Positions 32,281 to 41,483 of a stretch of 64,000 bases of DNA are shown in pieces. This stretch comes from Streptomyces sp. Alt3 (GTDB taxonomy: Bacteria; Actinomycetota; Actinomycetes; Streptomycetales; Streptomycetaceae). The stretch covers positions 3,038,001-3,102,000 of the forward strand of contig NZ_CP120983.1 in the NCBI RefSeq assembly GCF_030719215.1, written 5' to 3'. Positions within the stretch are counted from its first letter, which is position 1, and every line of letters begins with the position of its first letter. The notes under the pieces are model-generated. The model saw only the letters and a list, made by a program, of their open reading frames with translations, ran no database searches and was not told the origin of the DNA. The position numbers were made by a program, and so were the translations under genes.

Positions 32281-33753
32281 CTAGATCACCAGGCTGAGCG
32301 CCGCGGCGACGACGAAGCCGGCGACCGAGAGCACCGTCTCCAGGACCGTCCAGGTCTTGAGGGTGTCGCGCTCGGAGATGCCGAAGTACTTCGAGACCAT
32401 CCAGAACCCGCCGTCGTTGACGTGCGAGGCGAAGATGGAACCCGCCGAGATCGCCATGATGATCAGCGCGAGGTGCGCCTGCGACATGTCCTGGCCCTCG
32501 ACGAGCGGGACGACGATGCCGGCGGTGGTGACGATGGCGACCGTGGCCGAGCCCTGGGCGACCCGCAGGACGACGGAGATCAGCCAGGCGAGCAGGATGA
32601 CCGGCAGGCCGACGTCGTTGAAGGTGTCGGCGAGCGCGTCGGCGATGCCGCTGCCCTTGAGCACCGCCCCGAAGATCCCGCCCGCGCCGACGACCAGCAG
32701 GATGTTGCCGACGGGCTTCAACGAGGCGGTGGAGACCGATTCGAGGGACTTGCGGGACCAGCCGCGCCGGATGCCCAGCAGGTAGTAGGCGAGGAACAGG
32801 GCGATCGTCAGGGCGACGAAGGGGTTGCCGAAGAACTCGATGACGGAGCGCGGGGTGGAGGGGTCCAGCGCGATGGAGGAGAACGTCGCGGCGAGGATGA
32901 GGATCAGCGGGGTGCCGATGATCGCCAGCACGGTGCCCAGCGGGACGGGCTTCTCGTGCGGGGTGACTCCGGCGGCGCGCTGTTCGGCGACGACCGCGGC
33001 CTTCGACTCCTCCGCGGCCTCGACCATGTCCTGCGGCACCTCGACGAAGATGCGCTTGCCGATCCAGGCGGCGTAGCCCCAGGCGGCGAGGACGGACGGG
33101 ATGCCGACGAGGGCGCCCATCAGGATGACCCAGCCGAGGGAGACGTTGAAGAGGCCCGCGGCGGCGACCGGTCCGGGGTGCGGGGGCAGGAACGCGTGGG
33201 TCATGGAAAGGCCGGCCAGCAGTGGCATCGCGTACAGGACGACGGACTTGCCGGAGCGCTTGGCGGCGGCGTACACGATCGGCGCGAGGACGAAGATGCC
33301 GACGTCGAAGAAGACCGGGATACCGAAGATGAGGCCGGTGAGCCCCATGGCGAGCGGGGCGCGCTTCTCACCGAAGAGGTTCAGCAGGCGGGTGCTCAGT
33401 ACCTCCGCGCCGCCGGACACCTCCAGGATCGCGCCGAGCATCGTGCCGAGGCCGATGATGATCGCGACGTGTCCGAGGATGCCGCCCATGCCGGACTCGA
33501 TGACCGAGACGGCGGCGGACTTCTGGACCGTGCCGAAGAGTTCGGTGACGGAGAGACCGGCACCCAGGCCGACGGCTATGGACACGGCGAGCAGGGCGAC
33601 GAACGGCTGCAGCCTGACCTTGATGATCAGGAAGAGCAGGAGTGCGATCCCGAGCGCGGCGACGGTCAGCAGACCGGGGGTCCCGCCGATCAGGAGGAGC
33701 AGTCCACCGGTGTGTGGTGGGACCTCGGGAGCGGGGGCGGCGGCGAGCAGCAT
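32281..33753 (-). CDS. GntP-family permease (gluconate or D-serine type)
   Basis: A 490-residue transporter with ~12 helices. Family-like stretches include GMGGILGHVAIIIGLGTMLG, GIPVFFDVGIFVLAP and FLPPHPGPVAAAG. The GntP family carries gluconate, but DsdX (D-serine) belongs to it too. The gene follows a cluster encoding a D-amino acid deaminase, an N-acyl-D-amino-acid deacylase, RidA and a PfkB kinase, so either a D-amino acid or a sugar acid is a plausible substrate. A strong hairpin at 33805-33846 separates it from ridA, so it may be expressed at a lower level or from its own promoter. Confidence 0.85.
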   Translation of the reverse strand: MLLAAAPAPEVPPHTGGLLLLIGGTPGLLTVAALGIALLLFLIIKVRLQPFVALLAVSIAVGLGAGLSVTELFGTVQKSAAVSVIESGMGGILGHVAIIIGLGTMLGAILEVSGGAEVLSTRLLNLFGEKRAPLAMGLTGLIFGIPVFFDVGIFVLAPIVYAAAKRSGKSVVLYAMPLLAGLSMTHAFLPPHPGPVAAAGLFNVSLGWVILMGALVGIPSVLAAWGYAAWIGKRIFVEVPQDMVEAAEESKAAVVAEQRAAGVTPHEKPVPLGTVLAIIGTPLILILAATFSSIALDPSTPRSVIEFFGNPFVALTIALFLAYYLLGIRRGWSRKSLESVSTASLKPVGNILLVVGAGGIFGAVLKGSGIADALADTFNDVGLPVILLAWLISVVLRVAQGSATVAIVTTAGIVVPLVEGQDMSQAHLALIIMAISAGSIFASHVNDGGFWMVSKYFGISERDTLKTWTVLETVLSVAGFVVAAALSLVI

Positions 33754-33804
33754 GAGCGGTCAACTCCGGTGGTGACAGGGGGTCCTTCGGGGCAGGGAGG
33801 AGCG

Positions 33805-33846
33805 CGGCACGGCACCCCGTACGGAAGGGGGAGGGGTGCCGTGCCG
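33805..33846 (-). terminator. Terminator between ridA and the permease gene
   Basis: CGGCACGGCACCCC (33805-33818) pairs with GGGGTGCCGTGCCG (33833-33846), giving 14-bp arms and a 14-base loop. It lies downstream of ridA and upstream of the permease start at 33753, so it should end or attenuate the kinase-iclR-ridA transcript. Confidence 0.7.
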
Positions 33847-33909
33847 TGTGGCGGAGCGGTTGGGGGGCCGGCTGTCCGGGGGCGGACCACCGGCCGGCGG
33901 ATCGGACGG

Positions 33910-34320
33910 TCAGCCGAGGACCGCGAGCGCGTCGATCTCGATGAGCAGTCCCTTGGGGAGGCCGACGTACACCGTCGTACGTGCGGACGCCGGGGCCGTG
34001 AGGCCCTGCTCCTCGAAGTACTCGTTGTAGATCGCGTTCATCTCGGCGAAGTGGTCGACGTCCGTCAGGTAGACGCGCGTCATCATGACGTCGTCCCAGC
34101 TCGCGCCGCCCTCCTCCAGGATCGCCTTGACGTTGGCGAAGGTCTGGAGGGTCTGCTCGCGCAGGGTGGGACCGGCCGGGGTCGGGGCCTGGCCCTCCAC
34201 GGCGGGCAGGAAGCCGACCTGACCGGCGACCTGGAGGATGTTCCCCTTCTTCACGCCGTGCGAGAACTTCGCCGGCGGGGTGGTGTGGGTGCTGGGGGTG
34301 AGGGCGGTCTTCTCGGTCAT
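33910..34320 (-). CDS. ridA: RidA-family enamine/imine deaminase
   Basis: A 136-residue RidA/YjgF protein. The family signature QTFANVKAILEEGG-x-x-WDDV is followed by the C-terminal PASARTTVYV(G)LP...IEIDALAV, which contains the conserved Arg that binds the carboxylate. RidA hydrolyses reactive 2-aminoacrylate and related imines made by PLP-dependent deaminases, so its place beside a D-amino acid deaminase gene fits well. It starts six bases after the iclR stop and is probably translationally coupled. Confidence 0.9.
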   Translation of the reverse strand: MTEKTALTPSTHTTPPAKFSHGVKKGNILQVAGQVGFLPAVEGQAPTPAGPTLREQTLQTFANVKAILEEGGASWDDVMMTRVYLTDVDHFAEMNAIYNEYFEEQGLTAPASARTTVYVGLPKGLLIEIDALAVLG

Positions 34321-34326
34321 GACGGT

Positions 34327-35085
34327 TCAGGCTTTCTTGGTGGGGGTGGTGCCGGAGTACTCCCGGCTGATGGTGTCCGCGGTGCGTCGCACCAGGGGGA
34401 GCAGGGTGAGGAGTTCCTCGGCCGTGACGACCACGTTCGGTGCGGACACCGACATGGCGGCGACGACCCGCCCGTCCGCGCCCCGGATGGGGGCGCCGAT
34501 GCAGTTGATGGACTCCTCGTGGCCACCGAGGTCGGTGGCCCAGCCCTGTTCGCGCACGACGGCGAGTTCCTTCAGGAAGGCGCCGGCGTTCGGTAGCGAA
34601 CGGGACGTGTACATGGGGTAGTCGAGCCGTTCGGCGATCGCGCGCCGTTCGGGCTCGGTGAGGTCGGCGAGGAGCAGCTTGGCGACCGCGGCGACGGTGA
34701 TCGCAACGGGTTTGCCGATCCGTGAGTACATCCGCACGGGGTAGCGGCTCTCGACCTTGTCGATGTAGAGGACCTCGTTCTCCTCGTACACCGCGAGGTG
34801 GACGGTGTGGCCGCACTGTTCGTTGAGCGCGACGAGGTGGCTGTGGGCGATCTCGCGTACGTCGAGGTTCTCGACGGCTTCCTGCGCGAGCGCGAAGAGG
34901 CGCGCGCCGAGGCGGTAGCGCTGGTCCTCCTGGCGGTAGACCAGGCCGTGTTCGTGGAGCGTACGGAGCAGGCGCAGCGCCGTGGACTTGTGGACGCCGA
35001 GCCGCTCGGCGACCTGGCCGAGGTCGGCGGGGCCCTGGGCGAGCAGCGGCAGGATGCTCAGCGCGCGGTCGACGGTCTGGCTCAT
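34327..35085 (-). CDS. IclR-family transcriptional regulator
   Basis: A 252-residue protein with an N-terminal winged helix (MSQTVDRALSILPLLAQGPADLGQVAERLGVHKST) and a C-terminal IclR effector domain (AINCIGAPIRGADGRVVAAMSVS-like segment near the end). ATG 35085 follows GAGGAGGT and overlaps the stop of the upstream kinase gene (ATGA). It probably controls the surrounding catabolic cluster. The 36152-36288 divergent region is the likely operator location, but I see no obvious palindrome there. Confidence 0.9.
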   Translation of the reverse strand: MSQTVDRALSILPLLAQGPADLGQVAERLGVHKSTALRLLRTLHEHGLVYRQEDQRYRLGARLFALAQEAVENLDVREIAHSHLVALNEQCGHTVHLAVYEENEVLYIDKVESRYPVRMYSRIGKPVAITVAAVAKLLLADLTEPERRAIAERLDYPMYTSRSLPNAGAFLKELAVVREQGWATDLGGHEESINCIGAPIRGADGRVVAAMSVSAPNVVVTAEELLTLLPLVRRTADTISREYSGTTPTKKA

Positions 35086-36151
35086 GTGACTCGTACCTCC
35101 TCGTTCGCCCCGTCGGCGACGGTCCATCCGGGGCCGAGACGAAGTGTGCCCCAGGCCTCGTCGTCCAGGGCGGCGAGCCGGTCGGCGTACGCGCGGGGCG
35201 GGGGGCCTGTGAGGTCGCCGGGGACGGTGAGGACGGCTGCGGCCATGAGGTGGCCGTGCCGGGCCCGGTCGCGTACGGGCAGGTCGCGCAGGGTGGCGGA
35301 GAGGAACCCGGCAGCGAAGGCGTCACCCGCGCCGACGGCGGCGACGACGTCGACGCGCAGGGAGGGGACGGTGGTGACGGTGTCCTGTGCCGGGCCGGCA
35401 CCGGGCCGGCGGCGGTGCGGGAGAAGACGGTGACGCCGTCGGATCCCCGCTTCACGACAAGCACGTCCGGCTCGGGCAGGGCCGCGCGGATCGCCTCGGT
35501 GCTGTGGACGCCCCAGGCCTCCTCCGCCTCGTCCTCCCCGACGAAGACGAGGTCGCTGCGGCGGGCGAGGTCGAGCAGCACCTCCGGGCCGGTCCCTCCC
35601 TCGCGCCACAGGCCGGGGCGGTGGTTGACGTCGAAGGAGACGAGGGGGCGGCCGTCGCGGGCGGCGGTGAGGTCGTGGAGGAGGGCCAGGCAGTCGGCGG
35701 AGAGCGCGGCGGTGATGCCGGACAGGTGCAGGACGCGGGTGGCGAGGAGGTCGTCGTACGGGACGTTGTGCGGGGACATCGCGGAGGCCGCGGAGCCGGC
35801 GCGGTAGTACGCGACCTCGTGCGCGTCGGTGGCCCGGTCCGTGGCCGTGCGGAAGTAGATGCCGGTGGGGCGGTCCGGGTCGCGGCGCACGGCGGAGGTG
35901 TCGACCCCGTATCCGGCGATCGCGTCGACGAGGTGGTCGCCGAAGCCGTCGGCGCCGACCCTGCCGACCCACTTCGCCCGGTGGCCCGCGGCGGCGAGCG
36001 CGCAGGCGACGTTGGACTCCGCGCCGCCGATGCCCCGGCCGAAGGAGGGGACGTCGGCGAGGCGCCCGGGCTGCGAGGGCAGGAACGTCACCATGGACTC
36101 GCCGAGGCAGACGACGTCCGCGGTGGCTGTCCTGGCTGCGGATCCGGACAC
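35082..36151 (-). pseudogene. PfkB-family sugar kinase (KdgK-like), frameshifted
   Basis: The N-terminal two-thirds of a ribokinase-family kinase is read in one frame from GTG 36151 (GAGGAG upstream; LGESMVTFLPSQPG, GGAESNVACALAAAGH, GIYFRTATD). The C-terminal third, with the catalytic VGAGDAFAAGF motif, is in another frame and ends at TGA 35082-35084. The frames switch in the repetitive stretch at about 35388-35410 (two CCGGGCC copies). One missing base there would restore a full ~356-residue protein, so this is either a recent 1-nt deletion or a sequencing error. The intact 3' end overlaps iclR (ATGA), as expected of a functional operon gene. It resembles 2-keto-3-deoxygluconate kinases. 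Confidence 0.85.
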
Positions 36152-36288
36152 TCTGGGCTCCTCTGGTCGGCCGTGGGCGCCGGTGCTCACCATTGACCCG
36201 GCATCGGCTCGGATGTTAGACAGCGTTAAGCGATATGCGCAATGACCGTTGCAGACAATGCAACGATCGAGTTCCCGAGGAGGATCCC

Positions 36289-37590
36289 TTGGCCGCCCAG
36301 CAGTCCGCCGAACAGTCCGTGACGGCCCTCGCGGGTGAAGTGGTCGACCACCGCTTCAAGGCGCTGCCGCCCGACGCGGAGGGGCTGACCGTCGGGGCCC
36401 TGGCGGCCGAGCGCCGCAATCTCTTCACGGGCGGTTTCACCACCCCGGTACTGGCTCTGTCCGCCGAGTCGGTCGAGGCCAACCTCGCCCTGCTGGAGAC
36501 GTACGCGGAGCGGCACGGCCTGGCGTTCGCACCGCACGGCAAGACCTCGATGTCGCCGCAGCTGTTCGCCCGCCAGCTGGAGTACGGCGCCTGGGGCATC
36601 ACCGCCGCCGTCCCCCACCAGGCCCGGGTGTACCGCGCCCACGGCATCCGGCGGATCTTCCTCGCCAACGAGCTCGTCGACGCGGTCGCGCTGCGCTGGC
36701 TGGCCGCCGAGCTGAACGGCGACCCGGACTTCGTCTTCGCCTGCTACGTGGACTCCGTGCGTGGCGTCGAGCTGATGGATGAGGCCCTGCGCGCGGCCGG
36801 CGCCGTGCGCCCCGTCGACGTGGTGGTGGAGCTGGGCGCCGGCCAGGGTGCCCGGACCGGCGCCCGCACGGAGGCCGACTGCGCGGCGGTCGCCGACGCG
36901 GTGGCCGCCACCTCCACCCTGCGCCTGGTGGGCGTCGCCGGTTACGAGGGCGAGGTGCCGGACGCCTCCCCCGAGCGGGTGCGGGACTGGCTGCGCCGGC
37001 TCGTCGCGCTGGCCGCGGACTTCGACGCCGCCGGCCGCTTCACCGCGCTGTCCGACGGCGAGGAGATCCTGGTCAGCGCGGGCGGCAGCGCGTGGTTCGA
37101 CGCGGTCGCCGATGTCTTCGCCGAGATCCCCTCACTGAGCCGGCCCGCCCTCAAGCTGCTGCGCTCCGGCGCGTACGTCAGCCACGACGACGGGCACTAC
37201 CGCCACCTCACCCCCTTCAACCGGGTCCCCGAGGAGGGCACGCTGCAGCCCGCCTTCCGGCTCTGGGCGCAGGTCGTCTCCCGCCCCACCCCCGAGCAGG
37301 CGTTCGTCAACGCCGGGAAGCGGGACGCCGCCTACGACCTGGACCTCCCCGAGGCGCAGGTGGTCCGCTCGGCCCGTGACGGCTCGGTGCGGCAGGCCAC
37401 CGGGATCACCGTCAGCGGGCTGTCCGACCAGCACGGCTGGGTCCGCACGGAGGCGGGCGCCGAGCTGGAGGTAGGCGACTGGATCGGCATGGGCCTCTCC
37501 CACCCCTGCACCTCGTTCGACAAATGGCAGCTGATCCCGCTGGTGGAGGCGGACGGCACCGTCACCGACTACATCCGCACCTTCTTCTGA
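36289..37590 (+). CDS. PLP-dependent D-amino acid deaminase (DSD1-like)
   Basis: A 433-residue protein. TTG 36289 is taken as start because GAGGAGG lies five bases upstream and no better codon is available. The N-terminal alanine-racemase-like barrel contains FAPHGKTSMSP, where the Lys binds PLP. The C-terminal D-serine-dehydratase-like domain has SHPCTSFDKW, whose His and Cys are the usual zinc ligands. These enzymes convert D-serine, D-threonine or similar amino acids to 2-oxo acids through enamine intermediates. It is divergent from the kinase-iclR-ridA unit and followed by the D-aminoacylase gene. Confidence 0.85.
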   Translation: MAAQQSAEQSVTALAGEVVDHRFKALPPDAEGLTVGALAAERRNLFTGGFTTPVLALSAESVEANLALLETYAERHGLAFAPHGKTSMSPQLFARQLEYGAWGITAAVPHQARVYRAHGIRRIFLANELVDAVALRWLAAELNGDPDFVFACYVDSVRGVELMDEALRAAGAVRPVDVVVELGAGQGARTGARTEADCAAVADAVAATSTLRLVGVAGYEGEVPDASPERVRDWLRRLVALAADFDAAGRFTALSDGEEILVSAGGSAWFDAVADVFAEIPSLSRPALKLLRSGAYVSHDDGHYRHLTPFNRVPEEGTLQPAFRLWAQVVSRPTPEQAFVNAGKRDAAYDLDLPEAQVVRSARDGSVRQATGITVSGLSDQHGWVRTEAGAELEVGDWIGMGLSHPCTSFDKWQLIPLVEADGTVTDYIRTFF

Positions 37591-37630
37591 TCCCGGCGGG
37601 ACCTCTCCCCCACCCGAAAGGCGACCTCCC

Positions 37631-39253
37631 ATGGACCTGGTCATCCGCGACGCCCGAGTCGTCGACGGCACCGGTACCCCCTCCTACCGCGCCGACGTGG
37701 GCATCACGGACGGCCGGATCACCGAGATCCGCCGGGAGGGCGACGGCCCGCGCCTCACCGCCGCCCGCACCCTGGACGCCGACGGCCTCGCACTGTCGCC
37801 GGGCTTCATCGACATGCACGCGCACAGCGACCTCGCCCTGCTGCGCGACCCCGACCACAGCGCGAAGGCCGCCCAGGGCGTCACCCTGGAGGTCCTCGGC
37901 CAGGACGGCCTGTCGTACGCCCCCGCAGACGACCGCACCCTCGCCGAGGTCCGCCGCTCCATCGCCGGCTGGAACGGCGACGGCAGCGACATCGACTTCG
38001 ACTGGCGCACCGTCGGCGGTTATCTGGACCGCCTCGACCGCAACTTCGGCGGCCAGGGCATCGCCGTCAACGCCGCCTACCTGATCCCGCAGGGGACGGT
38101 CCGGATGCTGGCCGTCGGCTGGGACGACCGCCCCGCCACCGACGCCGAGCTGGACCGCATGAGGGAGCTCGTCGCCCAGGGCATGGCCGAGGGCGCGGTC
38201 GGCATGTCCTCGGGCCTGACCTACACGCCGGGGATGTACGCGAAGGACGCCGAACTCACCGAGCTGTGCCGGGTGGTGGCGGCGCACGACGGTTACTACT
38301 GCCCCCATCACCGCTCGTACGGCGCCGGGGCCCTCCAGGCGTACGAGGAGATGGTTCAGCTCACCCGAGACGCCGGATGCGCCCTCCATCTCGCCCACGC
38401 CACCATGAACTTCGGCGTGAACAAGGGCAGGGCGCCCGAGCTCCTGGCCCTCCTGGACGACGCCCTCGCGGCGGGCGCGGACATCTCCCTGGACACCTAC
38501 CCGTACACACCCGGCTGCACGACCCTCGTGGCGATGCTGCCGAGCTGGTCGAGCGAGGGCGGTCCCGGGTCGATCCTGACCCGGCTCGCGGACGAGGGGA
38601 CGGCGCAGCGGATCCGCCACCACGTGGAGGTACTGGGCTCCGACGGCTGCCACGGTGTCCCCATCGAGTGGGACGCGATAGAGATCTCCGGCGTCGGCAA
38701 CCCGGCCCTGTCCGGGTACGTCGGCCGTACGGTCGCCGAGTCGGCGCGGCTGCGCGGCGAGGAGCCCTGGGTGACGGCCCGCAGGGTGCTGATCGAGGAC
38801 GAGCTCGGCACGACGATCCTCCAGCACGTCGGCCACGAGGAGAACGTCCGGCAGATCATGGGCCACCGGGTCCACACCGGCGGCAGCGACGGCATCCTCC
38901 AGGGCGACAAGCCGCACCCCCGTGCCTACGGCACGTTCCCCCAGTACCTCGGCCGCTACGTGAGGGAGCTGGGCATCCTCTCCCTGGAGGAGTGCGTCGC
39001 CCACCTCACCTCCAGGCCGGCCGCCCGTCTGCGCCTGCCGGACCGCGGCCTCGTCCGCGAGGGCTACCGCGCGGACCTCGTCCTGTTCGATCCGGCCACC
39101 GTGGCGGCCGGATCGACCTTCGAGGAGCCGCGCGTCCTCCCGGTCGGGATCCCGCACGTCCTGATCGACGGCCGCTTCGTCGTCGAGGACGGAAAGCGCA
39201 CCCCCACCCTCGCGGGCCGGGCGGTGCGGGGCACGGGCCGCGCGCGGGGCTGA
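37631..39253 (+). CDS. N-acyl-D-amino-acid deacylase (D-aminoacylase)
   Basis: A 540-residue amidohydrolase. The N-terminal metal motif GFIDMHAHSDLAL, the internal metal-site segments (YYCPHHRSYG, CALHLAHAT), a catalytic Asp near HTGGSDGI and the composite beta-domain at both ends match D-aminoacylases of this length. It releases free D-amino acids from N-acyl derivatives, which the deaminase encoded 40 bases upstream can then degrade. It is cytoplasmic; no signal peptide is seen. Confidence 0.92.
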   Translation: MDLVIRDARVVDGTGTPSYRADVGITDGRITEIRREGDGPRLTAARTLDADGLALSPGFIDMHAHSDLALLRDPDHSAKAAQGVTLEVLGQDGLSYAPADDRTLAEVRRSIAGWNGDGSDIDFDWRTVGGYLDRLDRNFGGQGIAVNAAYLIPQGTVRMLAVGWDDRPATDAELDRMRELVAQGMAEGAVGMSSGLTYTPGMYAKDAELTELCRVVAAHDGYYCPHHRSYGAGALQAYEEMVQLTRDAGCALHLAHATMNFGVNKGRAPELLALLDDALAAGADISLDTYPYTPGCTTLVAMLPSWSSEGGPGSILTRLADEGTAQRIRHHVEVLGSDGCHGVPIEWDAIEISGVGNPALSGYVGRTVAESARLRGEEPWVTARRVLIEDELGTTILQHVGHEENVRQIMGHRVHTGGSDGILQGDKPHPRAYGTFPQYLGRYVRELGILSLEECVAHLTSRPAARLRLPDRGLVREGYRADLVLFDPATVAAGSTFEEPRVLPVGIPHVLIDGRFVVEDGKRTPTLAGRAVRGTGRARG

Positions 39254-39267
39254 GGCAGGATCCTGCC
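39254..39267. repeat. 14-bp perfect palindrome after the D-aminoacylase gene
   Basis: GGCAGGATCCTGCC starts at the base after the TGA. It has no loop and no T-run, so it could be part of a terminator or a protein site. The following 100 bases up to the next gene hold nothing else clear. Confidence 0.4.
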
Positions 39268-39371
39268 AGGGCCGCACCGGAAGATGCCGGTACGGCAGCG
39301 GCCCGCGGGCCGTGCGAGGTGGAATCGTTGGGCCTTCGGACTCGGTACCGCACGGTTCGGAGGTGACCTCG

Positions 39372-40304
39372 ATGGCACGGACCGACGGAGCCGACATGGT
39401 TCCGGTGACGGCCCTCGGCGTGGGCGACTCGCCACGGCTGCGGGGGTTGGACCTCGCACACGTCCAGCTGCTCGCCGAGAACACCGACGGCCTGCCGCCC
39501 CTGCTGGTCCAACGGTCGACCATGCGCGTCGTTGACGGGAGACACCGTCTCGCGGCCGCCCGGCTGAACGGCACGCGGCAGCTCCCGGTGCGCTGGTTCG
39601 ACGGGTCCGACACGGAAGCCTTCGTGGCCGCCGTCCGCCTCAACTCCGGCCGGGGGCTGCCCCTCGCCGGAGTCGAGCGCTCGGCGGCCGCCGCCCGCAT
39701 CCTGATCTCACACGCCCACCGGTCGGACCGGTGGATAGCCTCGGTGTGCGGGGTGGCGCCCCGCACGGTCGCGGCTCTGCGCCGGCGTCCAACCGGTGAC
39801 GAGCAGCAGTTGGACATGAGGACCGGCCGTGACGGCAGGTGCCGCCCCCTCTCGGCGGAGGCAGGGCGGCGGATCGCGACGGCGATCATGCGGCAGCAGC
39901 CGGAGGCGAGTCTGCGCACGGTCGCACGGCAGGCCGGCATCTCCGTGGGGACGGCACTGGACGTGCGAAGACGGCTGGCCGACGAGGACGGTACGGCGTC
40001 CCCCGGGCCGGCCCGGGGGACTGGCCCCGCACCTGCCGCCGAGGCGCCTGCGATCCGTCCCGCACTGATCAAGGAGCAGCTGGACCGCCTGGTGAGGGAC
40101 CCGTCCCTGAGGTACAGCAGCCAGGGCCGTGCGCTGCTCAGACTCGCCTCCGCGACGCTGGCGTTCACCGAGCAGGCCGAGACGATCGCCGGGGCGACTG
40201 CGGGGCATTCCCGGGAGTCGCTGCACCTGGTCGCGGAGGCATGTGCGCAGGGGTGGGCACGATTCGGGAGTTACGTCGCGCCGGACGCCGACACCACGGT
40301 CTGA
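39372..40304 (+). CDS. ParB-like DNA-binding regulator (StrR/NovG-like)
   Basis: A 310-residue protein. An N-terminal ParB/Srx-like domain (~10-110: VPVTALGVGDSPRLRG, then VDGRHRLAAARLNG, IPV-type strand and W-F-D-G) is followed by a helix-turn-helix region (DRWIASVCGVAPRTVAALRR) and a second one (ASLRTVARQAGISVGTALDVRRRL). This order is that of StrR-type pathway-specific activators of antibiotic clusters, although no biosynthetic cluster is next to it. GGAGG precedes ATG 39372 by eight bases. Confidence 0.75.
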   Translation: MARTDGADMVPVTALGVGDSPRLRGLDLAHVQLLAENTDGLPPLLVQRSTMRVVDGRHRLAAARLNGTRQLPVRWFDGSDTEAFVAAVRLNSGRGLPLAGVERSAAAARILISHAHRSDRWIASVCGVAPRTVAALRRRPTGDEQQLDMRTGRDGRCRPLSAEAGRRIATAIMRQQPEASLRTVARQAGISVGTALDVRRRLADEDGTASPGPARGTGPAPAAEAPAIRPALIKEQLDRLVRDPSLRYSSQGRALLRLASATLAFTEQAETIAGATAGHSRESLHLVAEACAQGWARFGSYVAPDADTTV

Positions 40305-41350
40305 CCGGGCCCCGGTAGGGGCGGGGTGCGTCCCCCCGCCGACGTCCGGAGCCTGCCCGTGGGCCCACCGGCGGCCAGCATGGTGGAACCCAACGGTGTC
40401 GGCGTGTGCAGGACCGACATGGCATGGCGGCGGCTGACCAGCAGTCCCGCGTTGCGCAGAGCGGTCGCGTGCTGACTGGCGGAGGACGCGGAAACCCCGG
40501 CGGCCAAGGCGATCTCACCTGTCGTGGCCCCCGTCCCGGAGGCGGTGGCGGACAGGACTGCGGCGCGTGTGCGCCCGATGAGAGCCGCGAGCGGCCCGCC
40601 CTGACCGTGGTCCCCGGGAGACGGCCGGCGGGGCGGTTCGTGCCTCAGCGGATACACCAGGACCGGCTCCAGTCCCGGGTCGGCCAGGGCCACCGGATTC
40701 CCCCTGCAGAAGTACGACGGAATCAGCCGCAGCCCCCGGCCCTCCAGACGGAGATCACGGTCCACCGGGTAGCCGACGGTCAGCACGGGCGGCTTCCATT
40801 CCGCTCCGCTGCCCGGGCTTCGCAGCAGTCCGTCGAGCCCACCGTCGAGCAACGTCCTTGCGCTGACTGCCCGTTCGGCATCGAACCGGGCCTGCATATC
40901 GTCGCCGTACGGGGCGAGAACCGCGTCGTGGTAGGCGCGGATGGTCCGCGTCAGACCGCTCCGGAGATCCTCCTCGGCGAGGCGGGCACCCCATGAGGGG
41001 CCGCCGCCGGCACGGAACAGCCGTTCCATCTCGCCCAGCACCCGATCCGGCGAGGTCGCCAGGATCCCCTTCAGCCCGGCGTCGATGCCCTCGGCCGACT
41101 CGGCGGGAGTGAGGAAGTCGGGGAAGTAGCCGGTCCGCGGGACCAGCGGCAACAGCAGACTCCGCACCGGGCCCACCAGACCGGCCTCGTCCAGCCGGGC
41201 CCGGGCGGCGCGGCACCAGGACGCGTGGGGTCTGCGGCCCTGACGGGTACGCAGGCGGTGGAGGCTCATACAGACCTCCCACAGCGGGTCGGGTGATGCC
41301 GCCACCCGGACCCTGGTCAGATCCGCGGCGGTGAAATGTATGCGAAGCAT
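40271..41350 (-). CDS. ArsR-like winged-helix regulator (DUF5937-type)
   Basis: A 359-residue protein. The N-terminal region opens with LRIHFTAADLTRVRVA, a start common to Streptomyces regulators annotated as DUF5937 or ArsR-like. The C-terminal third holds a winged helix (TTGEIALAAGVSASSASQHATALRNAGLLVSRR). A Pro/Gly-rich tail overlaps the end of the ParB-like gene by 34 bases. GGGGGA lies six bases before ATG 41350. Ligand and targets are unknown. Confidence 0.8.
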   Translation of the reverse strand: MLRIHFTAADLTRVRVAASPDPLWEVCMSLHRLRTRQGRRPHASWCRAARARLDEAGLVGPVRSLLLPLVPRTGYFPDFLTPAESAEGIDAGLKGILATSPDRVLGEMERLFRAGGGPSWGARLAEEDLRSGLTRTIRAYHDAVLAPYGDDMQARFDAERAVSARTLLDGGLDGLLRSPGSGAEWKPPVLTVGYPVDRDLRLEGRGLRLIPSYFCRGNPVALADPGLEPVLVYPLRHEPPRRPSPGDHGQGGPLAALIGRTRAAVLSATASGTGATTGEIALAAGVSASSASQHATALRNAGLLVSRRHAMSVLHTPTPLGSTMLAAGGPTGRLRTSAGGRTPPLPGPGQTVVSASGAT

Positions 41351-41483
41351 TCGTGTCCCCCCGTTTCCCCTGCGCTTTTCAAGCAGAGCCGAAAACTCTG
41401 TGCCCGCATACTCGCGGCCGAGATACTTCGAGGGCAATTGAACGCGGCCCGGATGCCGCACCGTTCATAGGGGGCGCGCTCAC

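Noticed and set aside
33368..35400. Continuation of the kinase N-terminal frame through iclR, ridA and the permease
   Set aside because: Beyond about 35400 the frame is out of phase with the kinase C-terminus and reads Pro/Arg/Ser-rich noise antisense-free of motifs; it is readthrough after a frameshift, not a giant fusion.
37562..40168. 868-codon minus-strand frame across the D-aminoacylase and ParB-like genes
   Set aside because: It spans two well-supported plus-strand genes and its translation has no recognisable motif; typical third-codon-position GC artefact.
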